A stretch of 64,000 bases of DNA from an archaeon (GTDB lineage Archaea > Thermoproteota > Nitrososphaeria > Nitrososphaerales > UBA183): positions 1-64,000 of the forward strand of contig JAJYNM010000087.1 in assembly GCA_021786335.1 (NCBI GenBank). Reading direction: 5' to 3'. Numbering within the stretch: the first letter of the stretch is position 1; every line of letters starts with the position of its first letter. The notes beneath the pieces were generated by a model. The model was not told the origin of the DNA. It ran no database searches and worked only from the letters and a program-made list of their open reading frames with translations. Positions 34,073 through 42,702 of the stretch are shown here, piece after piece. The position numbers and the translations under genes are program-made.

Positions 34073-34693
34073 TCACATGGCGGTAGGTGCCACGTATCCA
34101 AGGCGCATGAACGCCGTCCTGCTCCCTGGCCTCGTGCCGCCGTAGAGCCTCGAAATCCTCGCCACTAGTTGATGGGCTGCACGCACGGCTTTGGGCAGGT
34201 CGGAGTCGTGAGAGACCTTGGCCTCGATATCGAGCTGACTCAACGAGAACTTCGCATCGATAAGGGCGGTCCCGTCGTCCGTCACCCATTTCATGACGAA
34301 CCCGTCTTCCACCTCAGCCATTCCGACCCACCTGGCATTGTCGAACCATCTCCCTTTCAGCGCGCCCGCAATCTTCCCTGCGCTGGCAGGATACGGGAGG
34401 AACGTATGGAGTATGGGTATACTCTTCGAGCCGGCATCGGCAGACCTGAACGAGAGAGCCTCCTTGGTCCTCTCTGCGAGTGTATAACCTCCTGGCGAGC
34501 GCACGATCATGCCGCTCTCCTCCAGCCTTTCCAGGGCTCTCGAGAGCGTCTCCGGATGCGCCCGGGTGATCCGCCGCAGTCCATCGAAGGTGAAGACCGC
34601 GAGCCTTTCGTCCTCTATCGTCCGCAAGACCTCGGCATCTCTAGGATTATCAACGTCGTTGCCATAGGCAAGACGGTTCTCGCGGGCCGACAA
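34073..34693 (-). CDS. Winged-helix protein upstream of the protease gene
   Basis: The 206-residue protein has an N-terminal winged helix (about 18-75: DAEVLRTIEDERLAVFTFDGLRRITRAHPETLSRALERLEESGMI) and a C-terminal alpha/beta domain of unknown type. TTG 34693 follows a T-rich TATA-like GTTTTTTAAGG near 34724-34734. Because it precedes an HtrA-like gene in the same direction, it may sense stress and control the pair (inference). Confidence 0.7.
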   Translation of the reverse strand: MSARENRLAYGNDVDNPRDAEVLRTIEDERLAVFTFDGLRRITRAHPETLSRALERLEESGMIVRSPGGYTLAERTKEALSFRSADAGSKSIPILHTFLPYPASAGKIAGALKGRWFDNARWVGMAEVEDGFVMKWVTDDGTALIDAKFSLSQLDIEAKVSHDSDLPKAVRAAHQLVARISRLYGGTRPGSRTAFMRLGYVAPTAM

Positions 34694-34809
34694 GGATTTT
34701 CACTACCGTTTCGTTCTCACTCCCTTAAAAAACAAGCGCGTGCTAAAATCGGTATGGCCTCTGCGCCTCACTTCTAAGGATACAACTGGTTCCTCCGACG
34801 AAGCCTCCT

Positions 34810-35300
34810 TTGGTGGCCCGGACGAAAGGTGTCTTGCTGGTGATGTGCTGTTGGGGATTTTCCGGTATCGTTCTGCTCGCCTACAATTACAATCCACTAC
34901 AAATGCTATCCGGAGCCGCTGCCGTTCCGGTGCCGTCGATCTTCATGATAAGCGGAAAGACGTTCGGCTTCAACTTCACAGCCGCGGACAAGGTAGAAAG
35001 GGAATCTGTGCTTATGGGCGCGAGGGTGACTGACGCAACTGCCACATAATCCGTGCTCCCTACCTGCAGGAAGGGGCGTTCTGGATGGATGACGCAAACG
35101 CCAGTCTCGACATCATGGGTAAACGCTTCAGCCCACTCATGTCGGACAGTCTTCCTCGTCGCTTCTGCTCCTCCTGCCACCATAGGGATGCGTTGGCCAT
35201 ATGCAGGCCGACTTCCGAGGCGGATTGTGTCATCGAAGCAAGAGGAGGCTCGCAAAAGCCGAACGAGACAGCCGTCGGCAAGGTCATCCATTTAGGGTAA
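34810..35300 (+). pseudogene. Possible remnant of a secreted-protein gene
   Basis: A 79-codon frame from GTG 34810 starts with a signal-peptide-like stretch (GVLLVMCCWGFSGIVLLA) and continues as plausible protein to 35049. A neighbouring frame then continues with IIRAPYLQEGAFWMDDANAS to about 35300. This could be one gene broken by a frameshift, or a short real membrane-anchored protein. No homologue is recognised. From 35300 to 35650 I see nothing but an imperfect hairpin (35536-35566). Confidence 0.35.
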
Positions 35301-35675
35301 GCTGGGGCCGCCTGTCTCCCCAAATCGTCAAACTGACTCGATATTTTCCTTATGTCTCCATCGATTCCACAATGGGAGTTGGGATGCGGAACAACTGATA
35401 CGCGATGCTTTGCCCGAGGAGGTGACGGGGAACGGAAAGCACACGTTAGCACAGCATCTTCAGACAGTAGAACCCCTGTTGTTTCCGGCCAAAGCTGAGC
35501 CGAGACATTCTGCATGGAATTGCTACGCTGGCGACGCGTCTCTCTGCCACTGGAGGGCAGAGACGCTGTTTGCCCAGCCGCCGCGCGACACTGGCCAGCA
35601 GGCCCCCTCAGCTTATCCACCGGAGCCATCCCGCGCTTAACTCTTAATATAAGGCGGCCAGTCATTTAGCCGCTG

Positions 35676-36188
35676 ATGGCAAAGTGGCAGTGCTACCGAT
35701 GTGAGTACATCTTCGAAGGGGATAGAACACCCGACGAGTGCCCTAACTGTCAGTACTCCCTCACATTCTGGATTGAAGCTACGGAGACTAAGCCGCCTAC
35801 GATCAGGAGCTTCGTCAAAACCGACCCTCTTATGATCGACGCCAATGAGACCGTCCTGAGAGCAGCACAGAAAATGCGTGAGAAGGGAGTAGGGAATATA
35901 CTGGTCCTTGTGGGCGGTGAACCGAAGGGGATCATGACCGAGCGAGACATACTGAATCACGTGGCAGCAGACGACCTGGTCGCTTCCGTCGTGCCCGTAA
36001 GGAAGATAATGACTTCTCCGATGGTCTCGATCGAGGCAGACGAGCCACTGTCCGAAGGGATAAAATTGATGGCGAAGCATAAGATAAGGACGCTATTCGT
36101 GACCGACCACGGCAAGCCATTCGGCCTTCTCAACATGAGGTCAGTGGTGGGGGACCAGTTCAAAGTGGCGAGGAGTCTGGAATCCTGA
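35676..36188 (+). CDS. CBS-domain pair with N-terminal rubredoxin-like zinc ribbon
   Basis: A 170-residue protein. The N-terminal 30 residues form a small zinc ribbon (Cys6, Cys9, Cys22, Cys25). Two CBS domains follow (about 45-105 and 110-170), containing GIMTERDILNHV and LLNMRSVVG. CBS pairs bind adenine nucleotides and usually control a partner protein. The ATG lies about 28 bp after the TATA-like CTTAATATAAGG (35642-35653). Confidence 0.88.
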   Translation: MAKWQCYRCEYIFEGDRTPDECPNCQYSLTFWIEATETKPPTIRSFVKTDPLMIDANETVLRAAQKMREKGVGNILVLVGGEPKGIMTERDILNHVAADDLVASVVPVRKIMTSPMVSIEADEPLSEGIKLMAKHKIRTLFVTDHGKPFGLLNMRSVVGDQFKVARSLES

Positions 36189-36243
36189 GCTTCCCTGGAG
36201 GGCGACCAGCCAAAACATCAGGTAGCCGTGAAGGAAGGGGTGA

Positions 36244-36602
36244 CGTGGCGCCCGGGATGAGTGCCTCAGGCAACAGCTCCTCAGTGCCCCCAAATCCCAT
36301 GGGACGTTAACCCATGGCCAGCTGATAGCATCATGGAATCCCAAGGGGAAACCCCTCTTCGACTCAATCGCTGCCGTTGACAGAGTGGATTACGCCAGAG
36401 GCGCACAGGAATTCGCCGCTATCATCGTCCACAAGGACACTGGCTTCCCAGGTGAGGGCTTCTTCTGCGACGACGAACTGCCTCCCTCGCTGAGGCGCCC
36501 CTACTCAATGCCTCTGATTATAGACTCTCTGCAGCAGAGATGAACTATGTCAAGGACGTTCAGAAGAGGGTTTGGGGCTATTATTCAGGCACCCAGGAGT
36601 GA
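36244..36602 (+). pseudogene. Frameshifted hypothetical gene
   Basis: One frame reads HGTLTHGQLIASWNPKGKP, then AAIIVHKDTGFPGEGFFCD and PPSLRRPYSMP up to about 36515. A second frame continues with LSAAEMNYVKDVQKRVWGYY and stops at 36602. Together they resemble a small conserved hypothetical family in which xxVVHKxTGxPGxGFF is the hallmark. The first frame has no normal start after its upstream stop; ATG 36257 lies in another frame. So at least one indel separates it from an intact gene. Its end overlaps the pyrF stop region by 22 bp, convergently. Confidence 0.6.
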
Positions 36603-37375
36603 CTCCGAGTCTGTGCCGGGGGCAGCTCCTGGAATGACTTCAGTTTGGCGGCTGTCTTCGACGGCTCCAGGGACTCGGTAATCGACCTCCCCACAAACAC
36701 GAAGTCCGCCCCAGCGGAAATCCCCGATGACGCATCCCCGCCCTGAGCGCCGACACCTGGGGAGAATATCAGGCACTCCTCGCCTACTATCTGCCTAGTC
36801 TCTGCTATCTTGTCGGCTGACTTGGCAGACACGACCACCCCGTCAGCCCCCCAGTCTCTCGCCCTATGTGCGAAGACGCGGTACAGAAGTTCACCTCCCT
36901 CGAGACGGAGGGAATACCCCTCGCCTGCTCCTTTGTGGCTCATGTAGACCAGGAAAAGTATGCCCCCGTTCTTGGAGTGAACCCTCTCAATCACACTTCC
37001 AAGACCTTCCTCTCTGCCGACGAATGGGTTCGCTATGACTGAGTCGAAGCCGTAATCAAGGAGCGAATCGACGATGTTTAGGTTGGTGGACTCAATATCG
37101 TTCATCTTCAGGTCGGCTATCAGAGGGAGCCCTTCGTCTTTACAGGCGCTGATGACGCTCCGTAGGCCCTGGAGGCCGTATGGAAGCAACAGATGGTGGT
37201 TCACCTTCACCGCGGCCAGGTGCTCCTTCGTCTCATTGAGAACTCGCACTGCATTGTCGAGCCTTCCATCGTAGGGGCCGAAGAGATCGAGGGCTAGGAT
37301 GAGCTTCGAGCCTCTCCGGCGTGAAGCTTCAAGGAGCCTCTGTCTGAAGCCCAGCGTCGTACTCTCAGATTTCAT
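36581..37375 (-). CDS. pyrF: Orotidine 5'-phosphate decarboxylase
   Basis: PyrF converts OMP to UMP, the last step of de novo pyrimidine synthesis. The 264-residue barrel has the catalytic DLKMND (Asp88, Lys90, Asp93) and SPGVGAQGG near the phosphate site, ending with VGRSI. Length and motifs fit the longer, type-2-like branch. The ATG overlaps the pyrD stop by four bases, so the two are translationally coupled. Confidence 0.93.
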   Translation of the reverse strand: MKSESTTLGFRQRLLEASRRRGSKLILALDLFGPYDGRLDNAVRVLNETKEHLAAVKVNHHLLLPYGLQGLRSVISACKDEGLPLIADLKMNDIESTNLNIVDSLLDYGFDSVIANPFVGREEGLGSVIERVHSKNGGILFLVYMSHKGAGEGYSLRLEGGELLYRVFAHRARDWGADGVVVSAKSADKIAETRQIVGEECLIFSPGVGAQGGDASSGISAGADFVFVGRSITESLEPSKTAAKLKSFQELPPAQTRSHSWVPE

Positions 37376-38265
37376 CCGGCATGTGCCCTCCCGACGAGGT
37401 CTTCAAGTTTCGCAATTCCTTTCCTCTCGAGGTATGAAAGGATTCCCAGGTTGACATCGTTGAATCTATCAAACTTCCTGATTGTCGAGGTGCCAAATTG
37501 CACCATGTTCGCGCCAGCCAGGAAGAATTGCACAGCGTCCTCCCAGGTGGCTGCTCCGCCGCATCCGATTATGGGAACATCCAACTGCTCCCTCAGTTCA
37601 TAGACGCAACGCAATGCGATGGGTCTGATAGCCCCCCCAGACAACCCGCCGAAGCCATTTGAAAGGGCGGCTCCCCCTTTCTCCACATCAATGGGGAACG
37701 ACCTCACGGTGTTGATGGCAGTAAGGCCGTCGGCGCCAGCGTCCACGGCAGCTCTAGCGACCTCGACCAGCCTCTCTGTGTTGGGCGAGAGCTTGGCGAA
37801 CACCGGTTTTCCAGTGGCGGCTTTCACTGCTCTGGTTACCTTGTTAACTTCCTCTGGGAAGTGCCCAACCTCGGTGCCGACGCCTGAAACATGCGGACAA
37901 CTGAGATTGAGTTCGTATGCGGCAAAGTCGTTACCGTCCACTACCCTGACCACCCGTTCGAACTCCTTCTCCTCCCCCCCGAACACGGAGACGAATATCG
38001 GCAACCCCTTGCCGTTGTGTTCCGCAAGCCTCTCCGCGAACTTTTCCGCTCCTGGGTTTGGGAGCCCGGCCGCATTTACCAACCCGCCCTCCACCTCGAC
38101 CAAGGTCGGCTCGGGGTATCCATCCCTCGGTTCGATCCCTATCGACTTCGTGACAGCGGCCCCTGCACCCACCTCCAGGGCCTGGATTACCCTTTCAAGG
38201 GAGCTCCCATGCACACCGGAAGCTAGCATGGTGGGATTGAGCAGGTGCAAACTCCCTACTTTCAC
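37372..38265 (-). CDS. pyrD: Dihydroorotate dehydrogenase, class 1 (1B-like)
   Basis: PyrD oxidises dihydroorotate to orotate. The 297-residue FMN barrel shows AAGLPNPG near the N-terminus, LNLSCPHVSG with the base cysteine, KLSPN, INTV, GLSGGAIRPIAL and the phosphate-binding GCGGAATWEDA. The 1B type normally works with a PyrK iron-sulfur subunit; no pyrK is in this operon, so the electron acceptor is open. It starts 22 bp after the pyrE stop. Confidence 0.92.
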   Translation of the reverse strand: MKVGSLHLLNPTMLASGVHGSSLERVIQALEVGAGAAVTKSIGIEPRDGYPEPTLVEVEGGLVNAAGLPNPGAEKFAERLAEHNGKGLPIFVSVFGGEEKEFERVVRVVDGNDFAAYELNLSCPHVSGVGTEVGHFPEEVNKVTRAVKAATGKPVFAKLSPNTERLVEVARAAVDAGADGLTAINTVRSFPIDVEKGGAALSNGFGGLSGGAIRPIALRCVYELREQLDVPIIGCGGAATWEDAVQFFLAGANMVQFGTSTIRKFDRFNDVNLGILSYLERKGIAKLEDLVGRAHAG

Positions 38266-38287
38266 CTCGATTGCATCCGGGTCCAGG

Positions 38288-38905
38288 TTACCTCGCCCCC
38301 ATCTGCCTTAGGACTGACTCATAGTCCCCCTTCGTGACCTTCTTCTGGGCATACAGCGTTTCTACGAGGTCCTTGATGTCGGTGAACGAGTGGAGTTTCA
38401 CTCCAGCGTTCGCCAAGCTTACCTTCCCACCTTCGAGCCTGTCGACCAGCACCACCACATCATCAACCGAGCATCCTGCCCTCCTCAGGTTCTCAACCGC
38501 GGCCGCTTTGCTCCCCCCATCGGTAATCAAATCGTCGACCACTAGAGCCCGCCAACCAGGGGTGACGGCCCCTTCCACTAGCTTGCCCAATCCGTGCCCC
38601 TTCCGCTCGCTCCTCACGTAGACCATCGGTTTCTTGAGCAAGTAGGCAAGAGGCGAAGAGATGGCTATGCCGGCTGTAGCCACTCCTGCGATGACATCGA
38701 AGTTCTGCTCGCCCATCTCCTTGACCATGGCCAGGTATGCCGCGATAGCTAGTTCGTATGCCTGAGGGTCGCTTGGGACCACCCTCAGGTCGAGGTAGTA
38801 GGCGCTGACTCTGCCGCTGGCCAGGGTAAATTTTCCGAACCTGAGGGAACCTATCCGGAAGAGGGCCTCGGCGAGTGCGACCCTGCCGTTCATCTTGTCA
38901 GTCAA
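38288..38905 (-). CDS. pyrE: Orotate phosphoribosyltransferase
   Basis: PyrE joins orotate and PRPP to give OMP. The 205-residue protein has the PRPP-binding VVDDLITDGGSK motif and the LASGRVSAYYLDLR orotate region. The frame starts with TTG 38905; ATG at codon 5 (38893) is about as likely, given an AT-rich stretch near 38922-38932. It heads the pyrE-pyrD-pyrF operon, which yields UMP from dihydroorotate. Confidence 0.93.
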   Translation of the reverse strand: MTDKMNGRVALAEALFRIGSLRFGKFTLASGRVSAYYLDLRVVPSDPQAYELAIAAYLAMVKEMGEQNFDVIAGVATAGIAISSPLAYLLKKPMVYVRSERKGHGLGKLVEGAVTPGWRALVVDDLITDGGSKAAAVENLRRAGCSVDDVVVLVDRLEGGKVSLANAGVKLHSFTDIKDLVETLYAQKKVTKGDYESVLRQMGAR

Positions 38906-38980
38906 GAATCAAACTCCCAAAAACTGGGTCCTGCCAGCTTCCACACACTCGCGTAATTGAACCCAAGCTAAGTTTAGGCT

Positions 38981-39655
38981 TCAGCGTGGATTTAAGCCTT
39001 GGACGGTCCGGTGCCAATCCAAAACAGACAGGGCCATCCTATCGTACGTCTCAGCGTCGATCTCCTGAACGTTCGCCGAGTCGACGTCTATGACAAACAC
39101 CACGTGAAGCCTCGCTTGCATCAGGTCATCCATGGATGTCTCAGGCTCATTGTAGATGACATCGATCAGCGTCTTGATTTGGGTGGCTTCTTCGCGAGTC
39201 CTGTCCCGAGGAGGCTTGACGAAGAAGCAGGGGACATCCAGTGTGTATGATGGTGTGGTCCCCAAGGCGAACTTATCCGCATATCTGCTGTACCTGGTGA
39301 TTTTGCTGGAGATCCTGTTCCGCGCGTACCCAGAAGGTTCTAGGGCCGCTTCCGGCGGTATGAATCCTGTCTCAATCTCGACTATGAGGCGCTCGTCCCC
39401 TCTCGATCCCATTACGTCGCATACCAAGATTTTGTCTAGTCTGTGCTCCACCTTAACCTCATAGCCTTGTTTTATCAAGGCCCTGGCGCACACCAGCTCA
39501 AGAGCCGAGTGGTTGATTTTCACTAGGTTCTTCCTGTAAAGGTTCACCAGGATGTCTGCGATGGCGAAAACATTCAACCTCACTTCTTCGCTGTCATTAC
39601 AGCAGGCCCTCCCGGCCAGCTCATAGAGGTCGTCCTTGAACCTTCGGACGTCCAA
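38981..39655 (-). CDS. Restriction-endonuclease-like fold protein of unknown function
   Basis: A 224-residue archaeal protein. The middle region reads LVCARALIKQGYEVKVEHRLDK-type helix, a strand with Asp near LVCDVMG, then ERLIVEIETGF, which fits a PD-(D/E)xK nuclease core (Asp, then Glu-x-Glu). A positively charged stretch (RNRISSKITRYSRYADKF) follows and could bind nucleic acid. It starts with TTG 39 bp after the phosphoribosyltransferase gene and precedes pyrE by 75 bp. Nuclease function is inferred only from pattern. Confidence 0.6.
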   Translation of the reverse strand: MDVRRFKDDLYELAGRACCNDSEEVRLNVFAIADILVNLYRKNLVKINHSALELVCARALIKQGYEVKVEHRLDKILVCDVMGSRGDERLIVEIETGFIPPEAALEPSGYARNRISSKITRYSRYADKFALGTTPSYTLDVPCFFVKPPRDRTREEATQIKTLIDVIYNEPETSMDDLMQARLHVVFVIDVDSANVQEIDAETYDRMALSVLDWHRTVQGLNPR

Positions 39656-39694
39656 GCCTAGCTTGGTCCTCGCTGTGCCAGGGCGAAAGGGACC

Positions 39695-40351
39695 TCACCG
39701 ACGCCGAGAGACGTTCTTGTCAAGGATCCGTCTCACTTCGATGTCTTCCACCTGCCCGAAGTCCTCGTAAAACTCGCCGATTGCCAAGAACGGTCCTGGG
39801 GTCGACAGACAGACAACCTTGGTGCCATCTTCAATCAATGCCTGTACTGCGTCTGCCGGAGCTACCGGGACCGCTACTATCACCTCCTTTGGTCCACGCT
39901 TCTTCACCGACATCACAGCCGCGCTGACCGAACTCCCCGTGGCGATGCCGTCGTCCACTATGACTACCACTCTACCGCCTAGTCCAGGGTAAGGTGATGA
40001 CCCTCGAAGCCTTCGCATCCGGTCCTTGACCTCTTCTCTCTTCTGGCGGATCTGGTCTTCTAAGTAAGACGCGCTTGCCCCCAATGACTCGGCAGCCTGC
40101 CTGTCCATCATCACGTCACCTTCTTGGGTGACCGCTCCGATTGCATACTCAGGTTCCCCTGGCGCTTCGATTTTTCTTGTGACCACCACGTCCAGCGGGG
40201 CGTCCAGTGCCTTGGCCACTTCGTTCGCTACCACCACGCCTCCCCTGGGAATCCCGAGTACGACTACGTCTTCTCCTCTGAGGCTCAGGAGCGCCTCGCT
40301 GAGGCGCTCCCCTGCGTCTACTCGGTTCTTGTACAGCAAGGACCCCACCAT
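39695..40351 (-). CDS. Phosphoribosyltransferase-family protein
   Basis: A 218-residue type I PRTase with the PRPP loop VVIVDDGIATGSS and the early VVVLGIPRGGVVVANEVAKAL. It resembles stand-alone PRTase-like proteins found fused to or beside dienelactone-hydrolase domains rather than a known salvage enzyme; the base substrate is unknown. ATG 40351 is chosen over 40360 because the TATA-like CCAAATATCAG near 40373-40383 lies about 28 bp upstream. It may lead an operon that runs into pyrE-pyrD-pyrF. Confidence 0.82.
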   Translation of the reverse strand: MVGSLLYKNRVDAGERLSEALLSLRGEDVVVLGIPRGGVVVANEVAKALDAPLDVVVTRKIEAPGEPEYAIGAVTQEGDVMMDRQAAESLGASASYLEDQIRQKREEVKDRMRRLRGSSPYPGLGGRVVVIVDDGIATGSSVSAAVMSVKKRGPKEVIVAVPVAPADAVQALIEDGTKVVCLSTPGPFLAIGEFYEDFGQVEDIEVRRILDKNVSRRR

Positions 40352-40360
40352 AGGCCTCAA

Positions 40361-41730
40361 TCTTCTGATATTTGGTTGCCTCGTCCGGCTCTCAGGAGGG
40401 ATGTGGCTTTCCTCCGACGGCGGCCTCGTAGCGTTCCTTCACCGCCGCCGTCCCGGTTCGCCCTCGGTTTGGCCTTCGTGAAGTCCAGGTTTCCCCGGCT
40501 CTACGCGCCACCATCCCGCTCGCGGATGGTATCAGGCGCCAGGGCTTTCCCCGACACCTCTTCCTTTCCGCGAATCCATCCTTCTCCTGACCGGACGAGT
40601 ATCATATTAAACGGACTGCTGATATTAAGCGCTTACTTCGATTCCCAATCCTGGGAAACGTCGGCTACTGCTGCTATCTCAGGTTTCACATGGAATCTTG
40701 CCATCGTCGTGTCCCCGCCGAGGACCCAGGCATCCTAACTGCGCCCGAATCGCACGTCGACCTGGCAGAGCCTCCTCCGCGGGAGAGCAATGCCTTCCTG
40801 ACCACACTCCGTGGAAGATATTTGATTGAAACCGTACCGTCGAACAATCCTTGGCTTAGAGCGTGCTCACACAAGGGGGTTTCACATTCCAAGACGACTT
40901 CGTCGGCTCCATCTTGCGACCGGTAGCGGAGCAGGTCAGGGCGATAGGCTGTCCATGACACTCTGCGCCGAGGGAGGGGCAGATGGTTCCTCCACTACCG
41001 TGAGTCGCTTTCGCTTGAGCCCCAACCACATCATCTTCTTCATCGACTCATGGACCGCTGACTCCATCATGCCGAAGCTGCATGACCGCCAAGTGATATC
41101 TTGCTTGGGCTCGGCGTCTCACTGGGTGTCCACATCAGTAGGCCGGCCGCCCCGGGCCCCCATGTCAGAGGCTCCCGACTCTTCGGTGGGTTGATGTCTT
41201 GGTCAACAGAATATCTGTTCTTTGTCAGCAACAAGAGTCAAGCTAGGATAACAGGGATGGGCACCCAGATAGCCGCAGCTCTCTCGCTGTCGGCTCCGCC
41301 GATGGCCTGGGGTGCAGCCCGAGTCGACGCCGGTTATACGCGCGAGGCTGGGAATATTCCGGGCTGCTCTCAGGTCAGGAGCAGAGCCTTGTGCTCGCCA
41401 GAGCCCGGTGCGGCCAGGGGACCGTGCCCGGGGAAAGTGGAGGAGCGCGGGCAGGGTTGAGAAGCACGAAGGAGGAGGAACGCGGGATGGGGGAAGACCC
41501 TTCTTCGGTCGAGTGGGGTGTGGAGCTCCATGCTTAGCGCCGCCTCGACCCAAGAAGAGCCAGAATCCAGAGCGCGAGCCAAATCCAGAGTGCAGATTGA
41601 CCTCTGCAACGCGTTCTGAAGCTGGAGCCGGACGCGGAGTCTTGGTCTCATCTGACTCTGCACAGGGGCAGACGAAGGCAGCGAGGGGCGGCTTCTCTTT
41701 AATTACTTCCATCAGAGCAGCGTCGTAGTC
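40361..41730. other. Gene-poor stretch of about 1.37 kb
   Basis: The longest stretch without a convincing gene. Two AT boxes (ATATTAAACGG and ATATTAAGCG, near 40603-40631) look like promoters on the plus strand, but no good start follows at the proper distance. Several frames of 80-170 codons occur on both strands (for example 41203-41712, minus) without motifs and with skewed Arg, Pro and Ser content. The GC-rich part 41380-41480 has local pairing potential; I compared it by eye with archaeal RNase P and SRP RNA landmarks and found no match. Confidence 0.45.
40936..41070 (-). CDS. Possible small protein, 44 residues
   Basis: A short minus-strand frame with two starting ATGs reads an amphipathic, Lys- and Met-rich helix (ESMKKMMWLGLKRKRLTVV) and a Ser/Pro tail. 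There is no clear promoter or homologue. It is listed only because it is the most protein-like sequence in the gene-poor 40.4-41.7 kb stretch. Confidence 0.2.
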   Translation of the reverse strand: MMESAVHESMKKMMWLGLKRKRLTVVEEPSAPPSAQSVMDSLSP

Positions 41731-42063
41731 ATGAGCGAAGTGAAGGCCCAGAACGGAGACACAGTGTCAGTCCACTACGTCGGGAAGTTCCCTGGTGGGA
41801 AGGTATTCGACACCAGTATGAAGGCCGAGGCGACAAAGTCAGGGCTGTACACACCGGCGCGGGACTACAAACCCCTTCAAGTCGTGCTCGGCCAGCACCA
41901 GGTGATAAGCGGTTTCGAAGAAGCGCTCGTTGGAATGAAGGTAAACGAAACCAAGGAGATCACGCTTCCGCCGGAGAGAGCCTATGGGAAGTCTGGCAGG
42001 CATCCCATGGCTGGGAAGACCCTCCAATTCAGGCTCCTCGTCACAAACATCAAAAGGCCCTGA
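41731..42063 (+). CDS. FKBP-type peptidyl-prolyl cis-trans isomerase
   Basis: A 110-residue FKBP speeds proline isomerisation during protein folding. VSVHYVGKFPGGKVFDTS, QVVLGQHQVISGFEEALVGM and LPPERAYG are typical. The flap is replaced by a short segment (LPPERAYGKSGRHPMAG), so the insert-in-flap chaperone domain of larger archaeal FKBPs is missing. ATG 41731 follows the TATA-like TCTTTAATTAC near 41695-41705. Confidence 0.92.
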   Translation: MSEVKAQNGDTVSVHYVGKFPGGKVFDTSMKAEATKSGLYTPARDYKPLQVVLGQHQVISGFEEALVGMKVNETKEITLPPERAYGKSGRHPMAGKTLQFRLLVTNIKRP

Positions 42064-42157
42064 CTCGCTGAGATATAGCCTGGTATTCGAGTTCATTGTG
42101 CACTCCCATTGACCCCGAAGCTATTTACCACCGACGACCCTGCCCAGACGCCGAGAG

Positions 42158-42439
42158 ATGGCGAAGAGATCGTTCACGATAGACACCGGAACCGAGAAGA
42201 TACCGGTGGAAGGCCACACCCACCAGAACGTGGCAGTGAAATATCTCATGAAGCGCAGGCGGAGCCTGATATTCACCAAGGACCTTGCCAAAGTCGAGAA
42301 GCTCTTCTCCGACGTCCCGAAGCAAGTGAGCATAATCGGGGCGAACGTCACCAAGACGTACAATGTCACATGGGAGAGGGTGAGCACCGGTGAGTTCGCC
42401 GGAGCCAGGTTCACATTCACACTGGAAGAGGTAGGGTAA
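42158..42439 (+). CDS. Small beta-rich protein of unknown function
   Basis: A 93-residue basic protein with several predicted strands (RSFTIDTGTEKIPVEGHTHQ, SIIGANVTKTYNVTWERV, ARFTFTLEEV) and a basic helix (VAVKYLMKRRRS) in the middle. I do not recognise it; a ribosomal or RNA-binding role is possible from size and charge. The ATG follows the TATA-like GCTATTTACC near 42119-42128. It lies between FKBP and a zinc-ribbon gene. Confidence 0.6.
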   Translation: MAKRSFTIDTGTEKIPVEGHTHQNVAVKYLMKRRRSLIFTKDLAKVEKLFSDVPKQVSIIGANVTKTYNVTWERVSTGEFAGARFTFTLEEVG

Positions 42440-42463
42440 CCTTTAGTTGAGGGCCATCGATGG

Positions 42464-42652
42464 ATGGCCATGGCACCAGGTTACAGGCGCGACGCTTACA
42501 ACGATGCCATAAACCGGGTCCGCTCAGAACATTCAGAGTCCGTGAAGCACGCGAACATGACCGTTGAATGTCCTAAGTGTGGCACACGGCAGGTCATCAC
42601 GGACACGCCTGGCATGAGGGTCTGTGTCAAGTGCGGCTTCGAATTCAGATAG
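42464..42652 (+). CDS. Small zinc-ribbon protein, 62 residues
   Basis: The C-terminal half holds a zinc ribbon (Cys36, Cys39, Cys54, Cys57: ECPKCGTRQ and VCVKCGFEF); the N-terminal half is a short charged helix. Such mini-proteins may bind RNA polymerase, ribosomes or DNA. It begins 24 bp after the preceding gene and is probably cotranscribed with it. Confidence 0.7.
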   Translation: MAMAPGYRRDAYNDAINRVRSEHSESVKHANMTVECPKCGTRQVITDTPGMRVCVKCGFEFR

Positions 42653-42702
42653 CCGCAGCGGTGACGCCCCAGCCGCGGGATGAAAATTAGGCTTATGTAT
42701 CA

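Noticed and set aside
38130..38150. GGTTCGATCCC resembling a tRNA T-arm
   Set aside because: It lies inside pyrD and codes for conserved residues; no cloverleaf surrounds it.
41380..41480. Possible RNase P or SRP RNA
   Set aside because: The conserved core sequences of both RNAs could not be found on either strand.
41203..41712. A 169-codon minus-strand frame in the gene-poor stretch
   Set aside because: Arg-, Pro- and Ser-rich with no recognisable fold and with equally long frames on the other strand, typical of GC-rich non-coding DNA.
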